Notes under the pieces: model-generated
What the model was told of the DNA's origin: nothing
The model's database searches: none
Seen by the model: only the letters and a program-made list of their open reading frames with translations
Shown here: positions 1 to 13,442 of the stretch, piece after piece
Numbering within the stretch: the first letter of the stretch is position 1
How the letters are laid out: the number at the start of each line of letters is the position of its first letter
Assembly (NCBI RefSeq): GCF_033807715.1
Contig: NC_084591.1
Span: forward strand, 49,653,415-49,717,414
Source of the DNA: Cololabis saira
Lineage: Eukaryota; Chordata; Actinopteri; Beloniformes; Belonidae
Reading direction: 5' to 3'
DNA length: 64,000 nt
Program-made: the position numbers and the translations under genes

Positions 1-503
1 CTTCCTGCCATGCTCTCTCCTTTCTTCTTCCTTTCCTCTTTTCCTCCTTTTTCTTCCTACCTCCCTTTCGTCATTCGATCCTTTATTACCTTCTTTGCTT
101 TTCCTTCCTTCTTTCCTTATTTTCTCCATTACTTCCTTCTTTCTTTCTTTCCTTTTCTCTCTCCTTTCCTTCCTCCCTCCCTTCTTTCCTTTTCTCCCTC
201 CCTTCCTCCCTCCCTTCCATCTTTTCTCCCTTCCTTACTCCCTTTCCTACTTCCTTCCTTCTTTCTCCCTTCCTTCCATCCATCTTTTCTCCCTTCCTTA
301 CTCCCTCTCCTACTTCCTTCCTTATTTTCTCCTTTTTCCCTTCCTTCCATTCCTCCCTTCTTTCCTCCCTTCCATCTTTTCTCCCTTCCCTACTTCCTTC
401 CTTCTTTTCTCCTTTCTCCCTTCCTTCCATTACTCCCTTCTTTCCTTCATTCCTTCTTTTCTCCCTTCACCCTCCCTTGACCCAAAGGCAGCACAAGGGT
501 TAA
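1..503 (+). mobile_element. piggyBac-like MITE carrying a (TTCC)n tract, copy 1, left end outside window
   Basis: The right terminus reads TTGACCCAAAGGCAGCACAA then GGGTTAA and ends in TTAA at 500-503. The same terminus closes the copies at 26175-26673 and 53608-55172. The body (about 20-470) is an imperfect TTCC/TTCT/CCCT polypyrimidine tract. The first bases (CTTCCTGCCATGCTCTCTCC) match the sequence just inside the opposite terminus of the other copies, so the left TTAA end should lie a few tens of bases before the window. TTAA target sites and termini starting with CCC are hallmarks of piggyBac; the assignment is by structure only, since no transposase is present. Long frames in both strands here are repeat artefacts. 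Confidence 0.75.
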
Positions 504-1076
504 TAGGGACCAGCAAAGGGAAATGCACACGTATTTATATTGTAACTATTTTAAAACTTGAAGTTGTGCTATAACACTACTTATTCATTACACATTGCTG
601 CATTACATAAATGCTTTGACTTTGAATAATCATTTGAATGATCATCTGCTGCCTTTGTCTTCTGTTGACTACGTCCTCAACAACGATAGCAGTCAATCAT
701 CCGTCCACAACTAAACATGTTTCTCTGCACCCTCTTCAGTCTCTCAGGACAAGATCCTAGGATGGGAACCCTCACAAAAAGAAAACACGGTTGAATGTTA
801 ACACTGTTAACCCTCAGCAGTACCATGTCGCACATTTCACAATTGTTGCCTTTCTTTTGTGAAAAAGTGTAATCCATCTCACATCTAGTTTAACTGTGGG
901 GGCAGAAATCCAGACCTCAGACTCTTTACCACATCACCTGGATTGCTGCATCATAATGTAAGATTTCATGCTTTTCTTTGTTAATTTTTCCAATGTAATA
1001 TGTCTTGTGTGCGTGTGACGTTCAGCCTCTCACTACGTTCATCACAACATTGGCGTTTCAGGTCTTGCTGTACGAC
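504..1076. other. intronic sequence, no feature recognised
   Basis: AT-moderate single-copy-looking sequence within the predicted znf423 intron 2. No coding exon, repeat or RNA gene was recognised. Confidence 0.4.
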
Positions 1077-1196
1077 TAGGCCTGTGTTGGAAAAAAAAAA
1101 AAAAAAAATCGATTTTCCGATTCTAAATCGATTCTCATATTAATTCCTAAAAATCGATTCTTATGTCTAAAGATCGATTCTTTTTCATCATTACAT
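1077..1196 (+). mobile_element. fragment of the ATCGATT-type hAT MITE
   Basis: TAGGCCTGTGTTGG, an A-run, then repeated ATCGATTC motifs match the first 120 bp of the complete copy at 9278-9966. Similarity stops near 1197, so this is a truncated or recombined copy. Confidence 0.7.
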
Positions 1197-1473
1197 TTTC
1201 GCCCGGTGAACTTTAATCCCAGTAGTCGGACAGTTTGTCATGACACTTCTCAAAAATGCCAGGTGCTTCATGGCAATATGTGTGTGTGGTAATAAATCAG
1301 ACAAGTGTCCCGGGGCCCACAAGCTCATAGGGCCCAATGATAGGGTCCCGTTTTGTGTGATACGTTCATCTATAATCGTAAATTGTAGGCTATAATTACA
1401 ATAAAATGTGCATTGTGCGGCCAGTGTAGGCTACTTCTTCCTTTACAACTGTCCTGAACGCATCAGGGCTGTG

Positions 1474-1562
1474 AGCCTGATTTAAGGTTCTGCGTTAAAA
1501 TCGACGCAGAGCCTGCGCCGTAGGCTCTGTGTTGGTGTAACGCGGAACCATAAATCAGCCTT
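1474..1562. mobile_element. palindromic MITE (GGCTGA...TCAGCC family), short degenerate copy
   Basis: An inverted repeat opens with AGCCTGATTTAAGGTTCTGC and closes with GCGGAACCATAAATCAGCC, with a CGACGCAGAGCCT...GGCTCTGTGTTGG core. Related copies lie at 16137-16253, 40383-40830 and 50038-50171. The strong dyad could fold into a hairpin. The superfamily is not certain; a PIF/Harbinger origin is plausible. Confidence 0.65.
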
Positions 1563-1630
1563 AACAGTTACAGCCAATTTGCCGACTCGGCAAATTTGCT
1601 GCCGTGAAGGAGATGAGCGTTAAACTTTAA

Positions 1631-2222
1631 CTAGACTAGAGTCTATTCTCTGTTATAGAACTAGACTAGAGTCTATTCTGTTATAGAACTAGACTAGAGT
1701 CTAATCTGTTATAGAACTAGACTAGAGTCTAATCTGTTATAGAACTAGACTAGAGTCTAATCTGTTATAGAACTAGACTAGAGTCTATTCTGTTATAGAA
1801 CTAGACTAGAGTCTAATCTGTTATAGAACTAGACTAGAGTCTATTCTGTTATAGAACTAGACTAGAGTCTAATCTGTTATAGAACTAGACTAGAGTCTAA
1901 TCTGTTATAGAACTAGACTAGAGTCTAATCTGTTATAGAACTAGACTAGAGTCTATTCTGTTATAGAACTAGACTAGAGTCTATTCTGTTATAGAACTAG
2001 ACTAGAGTCTAATCTGTTATAGAACTAGACTAGAGTCTATTCTGTTATAGAACTAGACTAGAGTCTAATCTGTTATAGAACTAGACTAGAGTCTATTCTG
2101 TTATAGAACTAGACTAGAGTCTATTCTGTTATAGAACTAGACTAGAGTCTAATCTGTTATAGAACTAGACTAGAGTCTATTCTGTTATAGAACTAGACTA
2201 GAGTCTATTCTCTGTTATAGAA
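1631..2222. repeat. 28-bp minisatellite, 21 units
   Basis: Tandem array of CTAGACTAGAGTCTA(T/A)TCTG plus TTATAGAA. There are 19 units of 28 bp plus first and last units of 30 bp (an extra CT), giving exactly 592 bp. Units come in two types that differ at one base (TCTATTCTG or TCTAATCTG). Each unit contains a near-palindrome TAGACT-AG-AGTCTA. Confidence 0.95.
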
Positions 2223-4079
<1,857 letters not shown>

Positions 4080-4650
4080 CACTGACTGCGTTTCCATGCA
4101 TCAATAACCCTTTTAAAACCCGAATATTGGAAATAACCTGAATTTACACGGCCATGTAAACACCAATAACCCCTTTGAATAACCAGAATTTGCTCATATT
4201 CTGGTTTTTAAAAACCCTAATATGAGCCCTGGGTTACTCCTTTTAAAACCTGAATATGCACATGCTCTGTTCACAAGGAATCCTGGTCTTTTGAGTCCAG
4301 GAAGTTCTTATAAACACGGAGAAACCAAGACCAGGAGGAGACTAATCACTTCATAAATGGAATGAAGGATATGAACATTTCTGCATTTGTAGACGGTAGA
4401 AAGTACCGGGATAGAAGATTTACAAGAAGGTGAGAGAAAAGTTGGTTGAAGCAGCATTTGTTTTGAATTTGGATACAGGAAGAAGAAGTAGAAATGACGG
4501 GAATTGCGTCATCACGTTCTCCGTGCGTCGCTGGTTTGATCCAGATATCCTGAATGATTAATTACCATGGAAACGGAATATTCCCAATGTTTCAGTAACC
4601 GGAATATTAGCAATAACCCCAATTTTGACTGCATGTAAACGTAGTCACTG
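4080..4650 (+). mobile_element. CANTGACT-family element with fossil SANT-like segment, copy 1
   Basis: It begins CACTGACTGCGTTTCCATGC and ends GCATGTAAACGTAGTCACTG, giving an imperfect terminal inverted repeat. The interior matches copies at 12817-13442, 20682-21295, 31270-31897 (inverted) and 35730-36325. The middle (about 4320-4470) corresponds to the segment that is open in the 35.7 kb copy. No target duplication is clear, so the superfamily is left open. Confidence 0.8.
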
Positions 4651-4961
4651 ATGCTCTGGAAGTGATGGAAACGACGATGTTTTTCTTCTTGTTAATGAGG
4701 GAAGGCTCCAATTCTCACCTCTAGAATCATGTGTGCATAAATGAAGAGCAAAAAAAAAGCAAAACATTAAAGTAAAGAGGCATAAAATGGCAAGCAGTGG
4801 TCATGATGAACAGCCGGGATGAGAGAAGGATTTACTGGAGTAGGGAAAATCTGATGCAGACGATGCCGGGAAAGGGAATACATGTTGAAATTCAAACTGA
4901 AAAGAGTGGCTGAGTAAGGGAATATGGGACAGTGTGTTTTCATGGGAGGAAGAGTTTCAGA

Positions 4962-4964
<3 letters not shown>

Positions 4965-5028
<64 letters not shown>
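4965..5028. repeat. (GT)32 microsatellite
   Basis: A perfect 64-bp GT run. It faces an (AC)27 run 97 bp downstream, forming a potential inverted pair. Confidence 0.97.
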
Positions 5029-5029
<1 letters not shown>

Positions 5030-5124
5030 ATGAGACTTGAGTTTCCTGCTGGAACTGACACACACAGCAGTTCTAGTGAGCCACCCAGGACCTCAGTCAG
5101 CACCCCTCTGCACACGCACACCCC

Positions 5125-5125
<1 letters not shown>

Positions 5126-5179
<54 letters not shown>
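5126..5179. repeat. (AC)27 microsatellite
   Basis: A perfect 54-bp AC run, complementary in orientation to the upstream GT run. Confidence 0.97.
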
Positions 5180-5180
<1 letters not shown>

Positions 5181-6927
5181 GGCCCCTGGGGGGGGAGTTA
5201 GCACAGGTTTGAAGAAAGGGAAATAGGAAGGTTGAGCACGTCATCGACCCCCCAGGGGTCGTACTTTCCTCTCCTCCCATCCCTGTAGAGCTTAACGAGA
5301 GACCGGGCCAGAGCAGAGAGAGAGAGAGATAACCGCATATTTACCACATTCAGCAGTATCTTATTTCCCTGCTGGGATCCAGTCAGAGGAAGTGTTTAAC
5401 TCTTCTCTGATAGGCTGCAAACAGGAGCAGAAAAACTGGCTACAGCGGACAAACACCTACAGCTGTTCTGGCACTTTTTTGCCAGCGTTTGTGAAATAGT
5501 GATGATCTTTGCTGAACGCTCAACGGTGAGGATGCTGTTAGTAGCCGAGCTGTGCCGTGGACGACAGATAGTTCACTTCTGCGTTTCCTTGATCTCCGAC
5601 ACAAGAACATTCAGCTCGTGACAGCAGTTGTCGTATATACTGGTGCACCCTCCGCCGCCAACCAATGGAGAAAGAGCACGGATGGATACACAAATGAATT
5701 TAAAGAGCAATGAGTGTAAACATGATCACGGAATTATTCTATTCGGATTTAAAATTGGAATAAACCAGCCACTTACTTCGGAAAGTTTAATGGGGAATGG
5801 CCATTTTCATTCGGAATTAGGTGTTTACATGGTAATGTTTACTCATTTTAAATCAGATTTAATTTTAATTCTGAATTAAAGAGGAATTAAACTTAAACTG
5901 AATGTGCACACTTGTGGTCTTGGTGTTGGCTTTTGAAAGCAATTTAAACTGTTTATTTCAAGACGATCAACAGTGAGCTCTGTGAGCTTTTATCCAATCA
6001 GCTTCAACACATTATTTGTTCAATATAAGAGCCCATTTGCAAACAGTTGAGAATGTTTTACTTACACGAGAAACGTCTTGCCGAGCTCCCAACCAAGATG
6101 GTGTTTATTAACCAGAACAAGTCTCAGTAATATCTCACTTGATGTGATGGTTTGTACATGCAAAAGTGGCTTTGAATGAGAGCTGTTTCACTACAAGAAA
6201 CAAATCACACATCTGTTTAAAACTAGTTTTCAAAAATGTATCTTTCAATTTTGATTAAAAAAAAGAAAAAGTGAATTATTTCTCATTCCACACATGCTCC
6301 TCTGAGAGCACTTGATTCACCCGTTCCTCTTTTTCACCTAAAGCAAAAGAGCAAGTGAGGATCATTTCAAACTTCCATCTTGCGATGGAAACGAGGGAGA
6401 AGATGGAGGAGGGAGGGAGGGGGGGAAATGGAGAGACTGGTTTCCAGAAACCACAAGGAAAAACAAAAATCCAAGAAAAGAACAAAAAGAAAAGCTCAAC
6501 CATCTCTCCGACTTCCTCCCAGGATATCGGCGGACCATAGAGAGTAGTGAAAAAGCACACAAATCCCTCTCTTGCCTGCCCCCCACTCCTCCACCACAAT
6601 CTCTTTCAATTCAGTCCCACTCCAGAGACCCAGTGCTCTGTTTCTTTCCACATCTCCCCATCATTCTCTTTTAAAATCTCTTCTTTTCTCTCTCATGATT
6701 TTCTCTTCTCCTAATGCTTAAACAGATTCACCCACCCCGGCTTCTGTGTTCACTAAATCTTTGTCTTTTCCTTACTCTCCTCTTCAGTCTCCCTCTGAGC
6801 GAGACATCAGAAATCCTGCAGAGCTGATTTTACAAATTGTGTAAATCTGTGGGTTTATGTGTGAGAGACGTAAAGACTTCAGTGTCGTGTGTGTTAATGC
6901 GAGAGTTAAAAGTGTGTGCACACTAAC
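5180..6927. other. intron 2 next to znf423 exon 2, no gene recognised
   Basis: Sequence downstream (in gene orientation) of exon 2. A degraded repeat may lie around 5690-5890, where phrases such as GTGTTTACATGG recall the CANTGACT family termini, but no borders can be set. I searched by eye for the next znf423 exon (the first zinc finger and acidic region) and did not find it. Confidence 0.35.
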
Positions 6928-6987
6928 CCGTCTGGACAGGTGACTCGTCCCAGGTCCCTCCGCACTCCGACGACTCCCCTTCTTCTA
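6928..6987 (-). CDS. znf423: znf423 coding exon 2 (60 bp, symmetric phase 1-1)
   Basis: Read on the minus strand, a polypyrimidine tract and CCGCAG acceptor (AG at 6989-6988) precede TA GAA GAA GGG GAG. The exon ends ACG G followed by a GTTAGT donor (6927-6922). Joined to the G left over from exon 1, the first codon is GTA (Val). The peptide is then VEEGESSECGGTWDE followed by SPVQT. Known vertebrate ZNF423 reads MSRRKQAKPRSVK followed by VEEGEASDFSLAWDSS, so position, phase, VEEGE and the WD pair all fit. ZNF521, the paralogue, continues with DPNCKLED and does not fit. ZNF423 is a nuclear C2H2 zinc-finger factor that works with BMP-SMADs, EBF and Notch signalling. This exon lies between the NuRD motif and the first finger. 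No other window ORF matches ZNF423. Confidence 0.86.
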
Positions 6988-7749
6988 CTGCGGAGGCAAA
7001 AACAAGAAGGACAGTGAGAGGAAAACAGGGTTTGTCATTTATGTTATGCAACAAGCAAAAAAAAGCTTCATTTTCAACATGGAGAGAATGGTCTGACAGA
7101 CCAGACACCAAAACTTTGTACAATCTAAGATACGTGATTCAGTCAGAATGACATGTGTAAGAGTCAATGACCAATAAGGATTTTCAACAGGTCAATTTTA
7201 AAATAATTTAAAAAAAAGAATATCTATTGCAGTAGTTCAAACATTAAGAATGTTGTGTAGACGTAAATTCATATAAAAATTTTAAATTAAGTGATTTCAG
7301 AGTTTTTTTTCAAGATGAATTGGCACTAGCCTTAAAAAGGTCATGTGGTGCAACCAGGATTCATATTAAAATAAATTCATTTCCTTAACATCTTGACATC
7401 TTTTTTTTACAAGTTTTCAGTATTATACAAAAATTGTTATTTTTTTAATGGTCACGCCACATGATATTACATCCTCATTATGATGGAAATATAAATACAA
7501 ATGTGTTGCAATCTTACACACTACAAGACAGTTCAGAAATCCTGCCAGATAGAAGAAGATTGATTTAAATACATTTAGAGTGACGCTTAAAACAACAACA
7601 ACAAAATCCCAAATAACTAGTATTTTTTGTCAAATTCAAGTGAGTCCATATGTGGGACAGGTAGTTCATATATATGGTATTTTTTTATCCATTTAAACCT
7701 TTTTTGAATTGAAAAAAAATCAGTTTTTCAGAAAATGTAGGCATCACGT

Positions 7750-8372
7750 TAGGGCTGGGCGATATGGACCAAAAGTCATATCTCGATATTTTCTAGCTGA
7801 ATGGCGATACTCGATATATATCGATATTTTTTCTGCGCCATAATTGGGGTTTCCCCCAAAGCATTATAGCATAGCATCTCTGTTAGCATCTCTGTTAGCA
7901 TCTCTGTTAGCTTCATTTTTTTCTGAGGCAAACCCTTAAAAAAACAGTCAGTTTTAATACAAAGCCTCGTGCCAAATGTCACACAGGTTCCTTTATTAAC
8001 AGAGGTCTGCACAATATCAAAATGTATAAAACAAATGAAATCAAAATAAACTGCCTGCATATATAGAATAAAAATGCTTCTTGAATAAAATAAAACAAAT
8101 ATCCCTTTCCTGCATAACAATTAAATTAAAATACACTGTGTAATTAATACAATGTAGACAGTAGCAGGCAGACTTTTCCACTGAGGTTGACAGTTGTGCA
8201 AATATCAAATAAAACATTCAAGTCAATTTGTCACAAAATAAGCTATATCAAAATCATTAAAGAAAAAAAAAAAAGATTTTAAATAATCGATAGAAACAAT
8301 ATTGTCTCGTACCATATTGCGTTTGAAAATATATCGATATATATTAAAATCTCGATATATCGCCCAGCCCTA
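7750..8372. mobile_element. hAT-type MITE, 623 bp, perfect 8-bp target duplication CATCACGT
   Basis: It begins TAGGGCTGGGCGATATGG and ends ATATCGCCCAGCCCTA. CATCACGT flanks it at 7742-7749 and 8373-8380. The 8-bp duplication and the TAGGGCTGGG terminus indicate hAT. Inside are further TATCGATATATA inverted motifs, a GTTAGCATCTCT unit repeated three times near 7881-7916, and an AT-rich body. The 114-codon minus frame inside has no recognisable domain. Confidence 0.9.
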
Positions 8373-8380
8373 CATCACGT

Positions 8381-9269
8381 CATTGACCCTTAAACAGTGA
8401 AATGTGCGACCAGATTATATCTTAGTGTATTTAAATGGCCACCAGTTCTTACCTGGGGCCACACTAGTGGCAGCCTATTAGCTCTGCTCATATTATGTTG
8501 TGGATTTTGTCTTTTTTGGGATTTCCTACCAGTTCTCCTATATTTCTAACTGTATTTAGATACTGTGCTGCTTAAGGGAGTTCTGAATGTAATTCTACCA
8601 CTTACTAACGTCTATTATGGGTAATCATGACAATACGAAGGTTTTCTGCATGTAGAGCAAACTGCTGTGTCTTCTAAAGCTCAGGACAGGATCCCAAATC
8701 CAGTTAGTTAGTAGGGAGAGGAAGGAGGAGGAAGCTTACACCATCAATTCCCTTAATCTGCATGGGGAATATAAGATTACTGGTGGGTTAAATGGACAAG
8801 CTTGGGGCACTGATGAAGACTGCAACACATCTTTCTACACGCAGAGACGGCAGTAGATGTAAAGGAGGAGGGATTGCAGTGCTTATTCACCCCAGAGGGC
8901 GTAATCGTGAACTTCTTACTGTTAAAACGCATCCCTGCTGTTTAGAAATGTGTCCTATTGGCTGTCCATCTGTGTTACCAGGTTGAAAAGGCATTCATGG
9001 TGATCTCTGGAGAATTCAAGCTCACATCTCTCTCCTACTTTCTTTTATTGATTGTGATTACCTTCATTTTCATTTTCTTGATTCACCTTTGAGTGTTAAG
9101 TAGTATTCAGTTCCTAATAACTTGAATTGAATTTCCTCAGAAAATTAGATTAGCAGAAACTTTTCTTTTTACAAAAAACTGTTAGCATTAACACTAGCTC
9201 CATTTATTGTGAAACTTAACTCAGATTTTTCTGTAATACACGACTCAACTGCTGATCTGTCCCACGTTG
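8381..9269. other. intron 1, nothing recognised
   Basis: No repeat, exon or RNA gene seen between the two hAT MITEs. Confidence 0.4.
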
Positions 9270-9277
9270 GGGTCAAG

Positions 9278-9966
9278 TAGGCCTGTGTTGGGAAAAAACA
9301 AAAAACAAAAAAACACGATTTTCCGATTCTAAATCGATTCCCATATGAATTCCTAAAAAATTGATTCGTATGTCTAAAGATCGATTTTTTTTTTTCATCA
9401 TTACATTACAACTTTTGATATTTTTTTGTTTATCCCCAAAAAAGGAATGTTTTGTTGCACACGAGCATAACTAGTGCCATGTTTTTGCCTTTAAATATGT
9501 TTAAAAGGTATGAAAACATTAAAGTTTTAGGTTATAACTGCATAAATTGTCTATATTTCTTTGCTTTATATACTGTCTTGGGGTTACATTTGCATAAAAT
9601 GCAAAAAATGCAAATGTAACCAAATTGCAAAACCAAATTCTCAAAAAGTGGGAAAAAATAAAAGCGATTTCCTCCGTCTCTGTTTCCTCCCTGGATCTGT
9701 TTGGTAATTCTGACCCACGATGTTTCCTAAAGCAGTTCTATCAGCATTCTGGGAGGTGCTTGGTCCTTACAGCATGATTAGCTGCAATACTTGCTGTTGA
9801 ATCTCAATATAATACTAGTATTAATATGTTGCAGAACTACAGTCATATCATTCATGCAACAGCTCAAAAAACAGTTTTAATAAAACTAACCCAAATCAAT
9901 ATCGGAATCAAATCGGATCAAATCTTAATAATTGATTCTTGACATTTGAATGGATCCCCAGCCCTG
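9278..9966 (+). mobile_element. hAT MITE of the ATCGATT family, complete copy A
   Basis: It starts TAGGCCTGTGTTGGG and ends GATCCCCAGCCCTG. The flanks GGGTCAAG (9270-9277) and GATTCAAG (9967-9974) match at 6 of 8 positions, a decayed 8-bp duplication. The same element lies inverted at 10632-11330 and 14043-14769; the latter has a perfect duplication and so fixes the borders. Confidence 0.85.
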
Positions 9967-9974
9967 GATTCAAG

Positions 9975-10623
9975 GTTCCAGCAGGTTCTCTGGATGTGTG
10001 CATCATCTAAAACAGGCCCGACGAGCCTCCAACACGCAGGTATTGACAAAGACAATGTCCTCAGATCTCTCAGACACATTCACACATTCACACGCAGAGC
10101 TGATCTGCGAGGAATGTGATAGCGACTTCCTGGGTACAACAGGAAGGAGGGAAGTGCAGCTGGCACACAAACAGGAAATGGCTGGAGCGGCCATACAATG
10201 GGATTTCCTGCTCGTCTCCTCCCCACCACGCAACGCCGCACTTCTCACTTACACACCTCTGCTTCTGATCCCTAAAAATCCTTTGCTCTTCTCCCGCTCC
10301 CAGGCCTGACCTCCACCCCCTTCTCCTCACTCCATGGCCTCTGCTACTCCCTCCGGACTCACCCCATCCTCACACCACACCGGAGCCAACAGCTCCAAGC
10401 AAAACAAGAAGTTATAAATCACTCAAGTGTTCCTTTAGAAAGACAAACAATGGCTGAGACTTTGTCCAAGATTAACCCCGCTGTTGACTCGGTCGCTCAA
10501 ATGCAGTTTCTGGTGCAGCTCAGGCACAACAATAGGTGGAGTTGTGAGATGAGCCGGTTCACTTACAGAAAGATAAGATGACAGACTTGCATCATGCCCA
10601 GTTCATTTGATCACTAACTATGC
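9975..10623. other. intron 1 between two copies of one MITE
   Basis: About 650 bp of single-copy-looking sequence with moderate GC. A 119-codon plus frame (9950-10309) overlaps the MITE end and has no recognisable domain. Confidence 0.35.
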
Positions 10624-10631
10624 ATTGCATC

Positions 10632-10771
10632 TAGGGCTGGGGATCCATTCAAATGTCAAGAATTTATTCCGATTCTTAAGATTCAGAATCGATTATCACG
10701 CTTTGATTCAATCCGATTCTGATATTGATTTGGGTTAGTGTTATTAAAACAGTTTTTTCAGCTGCTGCATG

Positions 10772-10810
<39 letters not shown>

Positions 10811-11330
10811 TATGCAACATATTGATACTGGTATTATAAGTATTGGCAGCTGATGATGCTGTAAGGACCAATCAGCTCCCAGAATGCTGAATTATCAAAA
10901 CAGATCCAGAGCAGCAAACAGAGACGGATGAAATCGGTTTTATTTTTTCCCATTTTTGAGAATTTGGTTTTTAGCATTTTATGCAAATGTAACAAGACAG
11001 TATATAAAGCAAAGAAATATAGACAATGTATGCAATTATAACTGAAAACTTATGTTTTCATACCTGTTTTCATACATTTAAACATATTTAAAGGCAAAAA
11101 CATGGCACTAGTTATGCTCGTGTGCAACAAAACATTCCTTTTTTGGGCATAAACAAAAAAATACCAAAAGTTGTAATGTAATGATCAGAGAAAAAATAAA
11201 AAAATAACAAAAAAATAACAAAAAAAACAAAAAAAAATCGATCTAGAGACATATGAACCAATTTTTAGGAATTAATATGAGAATCGATTTAGAATTGGAA
11301 ATTTTTTTATTTTTTTTCAACACAGGCCTA
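10632..11330 (-). mobile_element. hAT MITE of the ATCGATT family, copy B (inverted)
   Basis: It begins TAGGGCTGGGGATCC and ends TTCAACACAGGCCTA. The flanks ATTGCATC and TTGCAATC are similar with a one-base shift. It contains an (AT)n expansion at about 10776-10806 that copies A and C lack. It lies head to head with copy A, 665 bp away. Confidence 0.85.
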
Positions 11331-11338
11331 TTGCAATC

Positions 11339-12664
11339 CCAGGGGTTTTTTTTGGTTGTTTTTTTTTAAATCAAATGTCCTAATCAGCCAAGCCAAAAAT
11401 GTCAAGATGAAACAGGTAATTATCAGGAAGTTTGCAGGTGAGTGTCCGTGCGGCAGATGAGAGGATTTCCAGAGTGAGATTCCTGTCCTCTCACCTGCGT
11501 TTGCGTGTGCAGTATTTCTTTACTGTCACTTCGTATGTGTGTACAATTTCCTGACCCGTTTCTGCAGACCTGGTTCAAAGTTGTTACAGCAGCTTTTGTG
11601 AAAGATGTGTTGCTTCGGCGAGCCGGTCTAACATCCTCATGTTTAACATCCTCATGTTTAACACCACTGATAATCAGCTCACTACTATTATTATTATCTT
11701 AGTCATTCAACTTTTTGTCTCACAAGTATGAATAGGAGGGTTTAAAAAATAAAAAACATTTACAATTCCCTGAAAAAAAAAGAAAGGCAAAACATACATT
11801 AAAATATCCGACTAAAGTTTTCTTTTTGAATGAACAGACACAAGTCGACTTGTAAAATTCAAACAGACATCAAAAGCAAATCCCTGACCGCTGACTCATT
11901 CATGTGTTAGTAACTAAAAAGGAGAATATGAGGACATCTTTATATAATCTAGCTAACGCTAAAAGGAAAGAAAGGAATTTGAAAATGACAAAGAGAAAAC
12001 TAAAAGCTGTCTGTGACTAGCATGCCAGGTATTTATCTGCATAGATTGACAATTCATTTTTAATGACAAACCAGTTTCATACAGAGTTGATTCGTCCTTT
12101 ACATGGTTGAGGATTTTTTTCCCCCCCAAAATAGACCTTTTCTCATGACCAAACCAAAAGTGGGCCCAGGCCATAGATGCATGTTAAAACCACAGTGATT
12201 TCTAACATTCTTTCCACTCAGAACAGGCTGAATCATTTGTTTCACTGCAGCGTCAGCTGCTTTGTCACCGCAAACTCAAACACAGAGTAAATGTTTTCCT
12301 TCAATACTTCCCAAACAACTGTACGACCCGACACGAGACCTCTTTTGACCCTAATTCGACACGAGGAGATGCACCAGCGTGGAAGGTGGAGAGTATTTGT
12401 TCAGAAAGCTGTGTTGGAGTGGTACGAAAGCTCCTCAGAATGTGCAGAACCAACGCTGGCTCAGGACTAAAGCAGGATCCTGTGTGACACGTCCCTTTGA
12501 GTGTTTGTTGTTGGACGTGGTCCTGCAGACACAACAACATGCAGACATGTGGACACAAGACTGCAGCTCCGCCTCAACACAACCATGTGAAGAGCTTAAA
12601 GATGGTTAACTAGTAATCTCTCATTTTCACTGGATTGTAAAATAAATACAACAATAATTAGAGC
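11339..12664. other. intron 1, nothing recognised
   Basis: A local repeat of TTTAACATCCTCATG near 11628-11660 and homopolymer A or T runs are the only structure seen. Confidence 0.35.
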
Positions 12665-12816
12665 CAATGACTGCGTTTCCATGCATCAATAACCCTTTTA
12701 AAACCCGAATAATATATATATATATATATATAAATGTATTTGGTCATTTCACAAGCGACCAACAATTTGTTGAAGCGTTGGAAATGTGGCAGAGGGGGAG
12801 ACATGATTGAAATCAC
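12665..12816 (+). repeat. terminal fragment of CANTGACT element, (TA)n, and an 85-bp segment shared with 20.6 kb
   Basis: Positions 12665-12710 repeat the first 46 bp of the CANTGACT element. A TA run to about 12731 follows, then 12732-12816 (AATGTATTTGGTCATTTCAC onward), which recurs with few changes at 20597-20681 immediately before another copy of the element. Confidence 0.75.
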
Positions 12817-13442
12817 CAGTGACTGCGTTTCCATGCATCAATAACCCTTTTAAAACCTGAATATTGGCCGAATTTGCACGGCCATGTAAACACCAATAAC
12901 CCCTTTGAATAACCAGAATTTGCTCATATTCTGGTTTTTAAAAACCCCAACATGACCCCTGGGTTACTCCTTTTTAAACCTGAATATTGGGTCATGTAAA
13001 CACCAAACGGAATATCCCCATCAAACGGAACAAGAATTTGTTTTCTGCACATGCTCTGTTCACAAGGAATCCTGGTCTTTTGAGTCCAGGAAGTTCTTAT
13101 AAACACGGAGAAACAAGACCAGGAGGAGACTAATCACTTCATAAATGTAATGAAGGATATGAACATTTCTGCATTTGTAGACGGTAGAAAGTACCGGGAT
13201 AGAAGATTTACAAGAAGGTGAGAGAAAAGTTGCGTGAAGCAGCATTTGTTTTGAATTTGGATACAGGAAGAAGAAGCAGAAATGACGGGAATTGCGTCAT
13301 CACGTTCTCCGTGCGTCGCTGGTTTGATCCAGATATCCTGAATGATTAATTACCATGTAAACGGAATATTCTGAATGTTTCAGTAACCGGAATATATATA
13401 TATAATAACCTGAATTTAGACTGCATGTAAACGTAGTCACTG
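12817..13442 (+). mobile_element. CANTGACT-family element with fossil SANT-like segment, copy 2
   Basis: It begins CAGTGACTGCGTTTCCATGC and ends GCATGTAAACGTAGTCACTG. The interior is collinear with the other copies. A short TA expansion lies near 13392-13403. Confidence 0.85.

Noticed and set aside
10..574. Pyrimidine-rich frames at the window start (LPSF/FLPS peptides)
   Set aside because: Low-complexity TTCC tract without coding signature.
1631..2222. CRISPR-like direct repeats
   Set aside because: Units are contiguous 28-bp tandem repeats with no unique spacers, in vertebrate DNA; a minisatellite.
4957..5280. Frames over GT/AC runs (VCVCVC and HTHTHT peptides), also at 40096-40390
   Set aside because: Dinucleotide repeats are open in several frames; no coding evidence.
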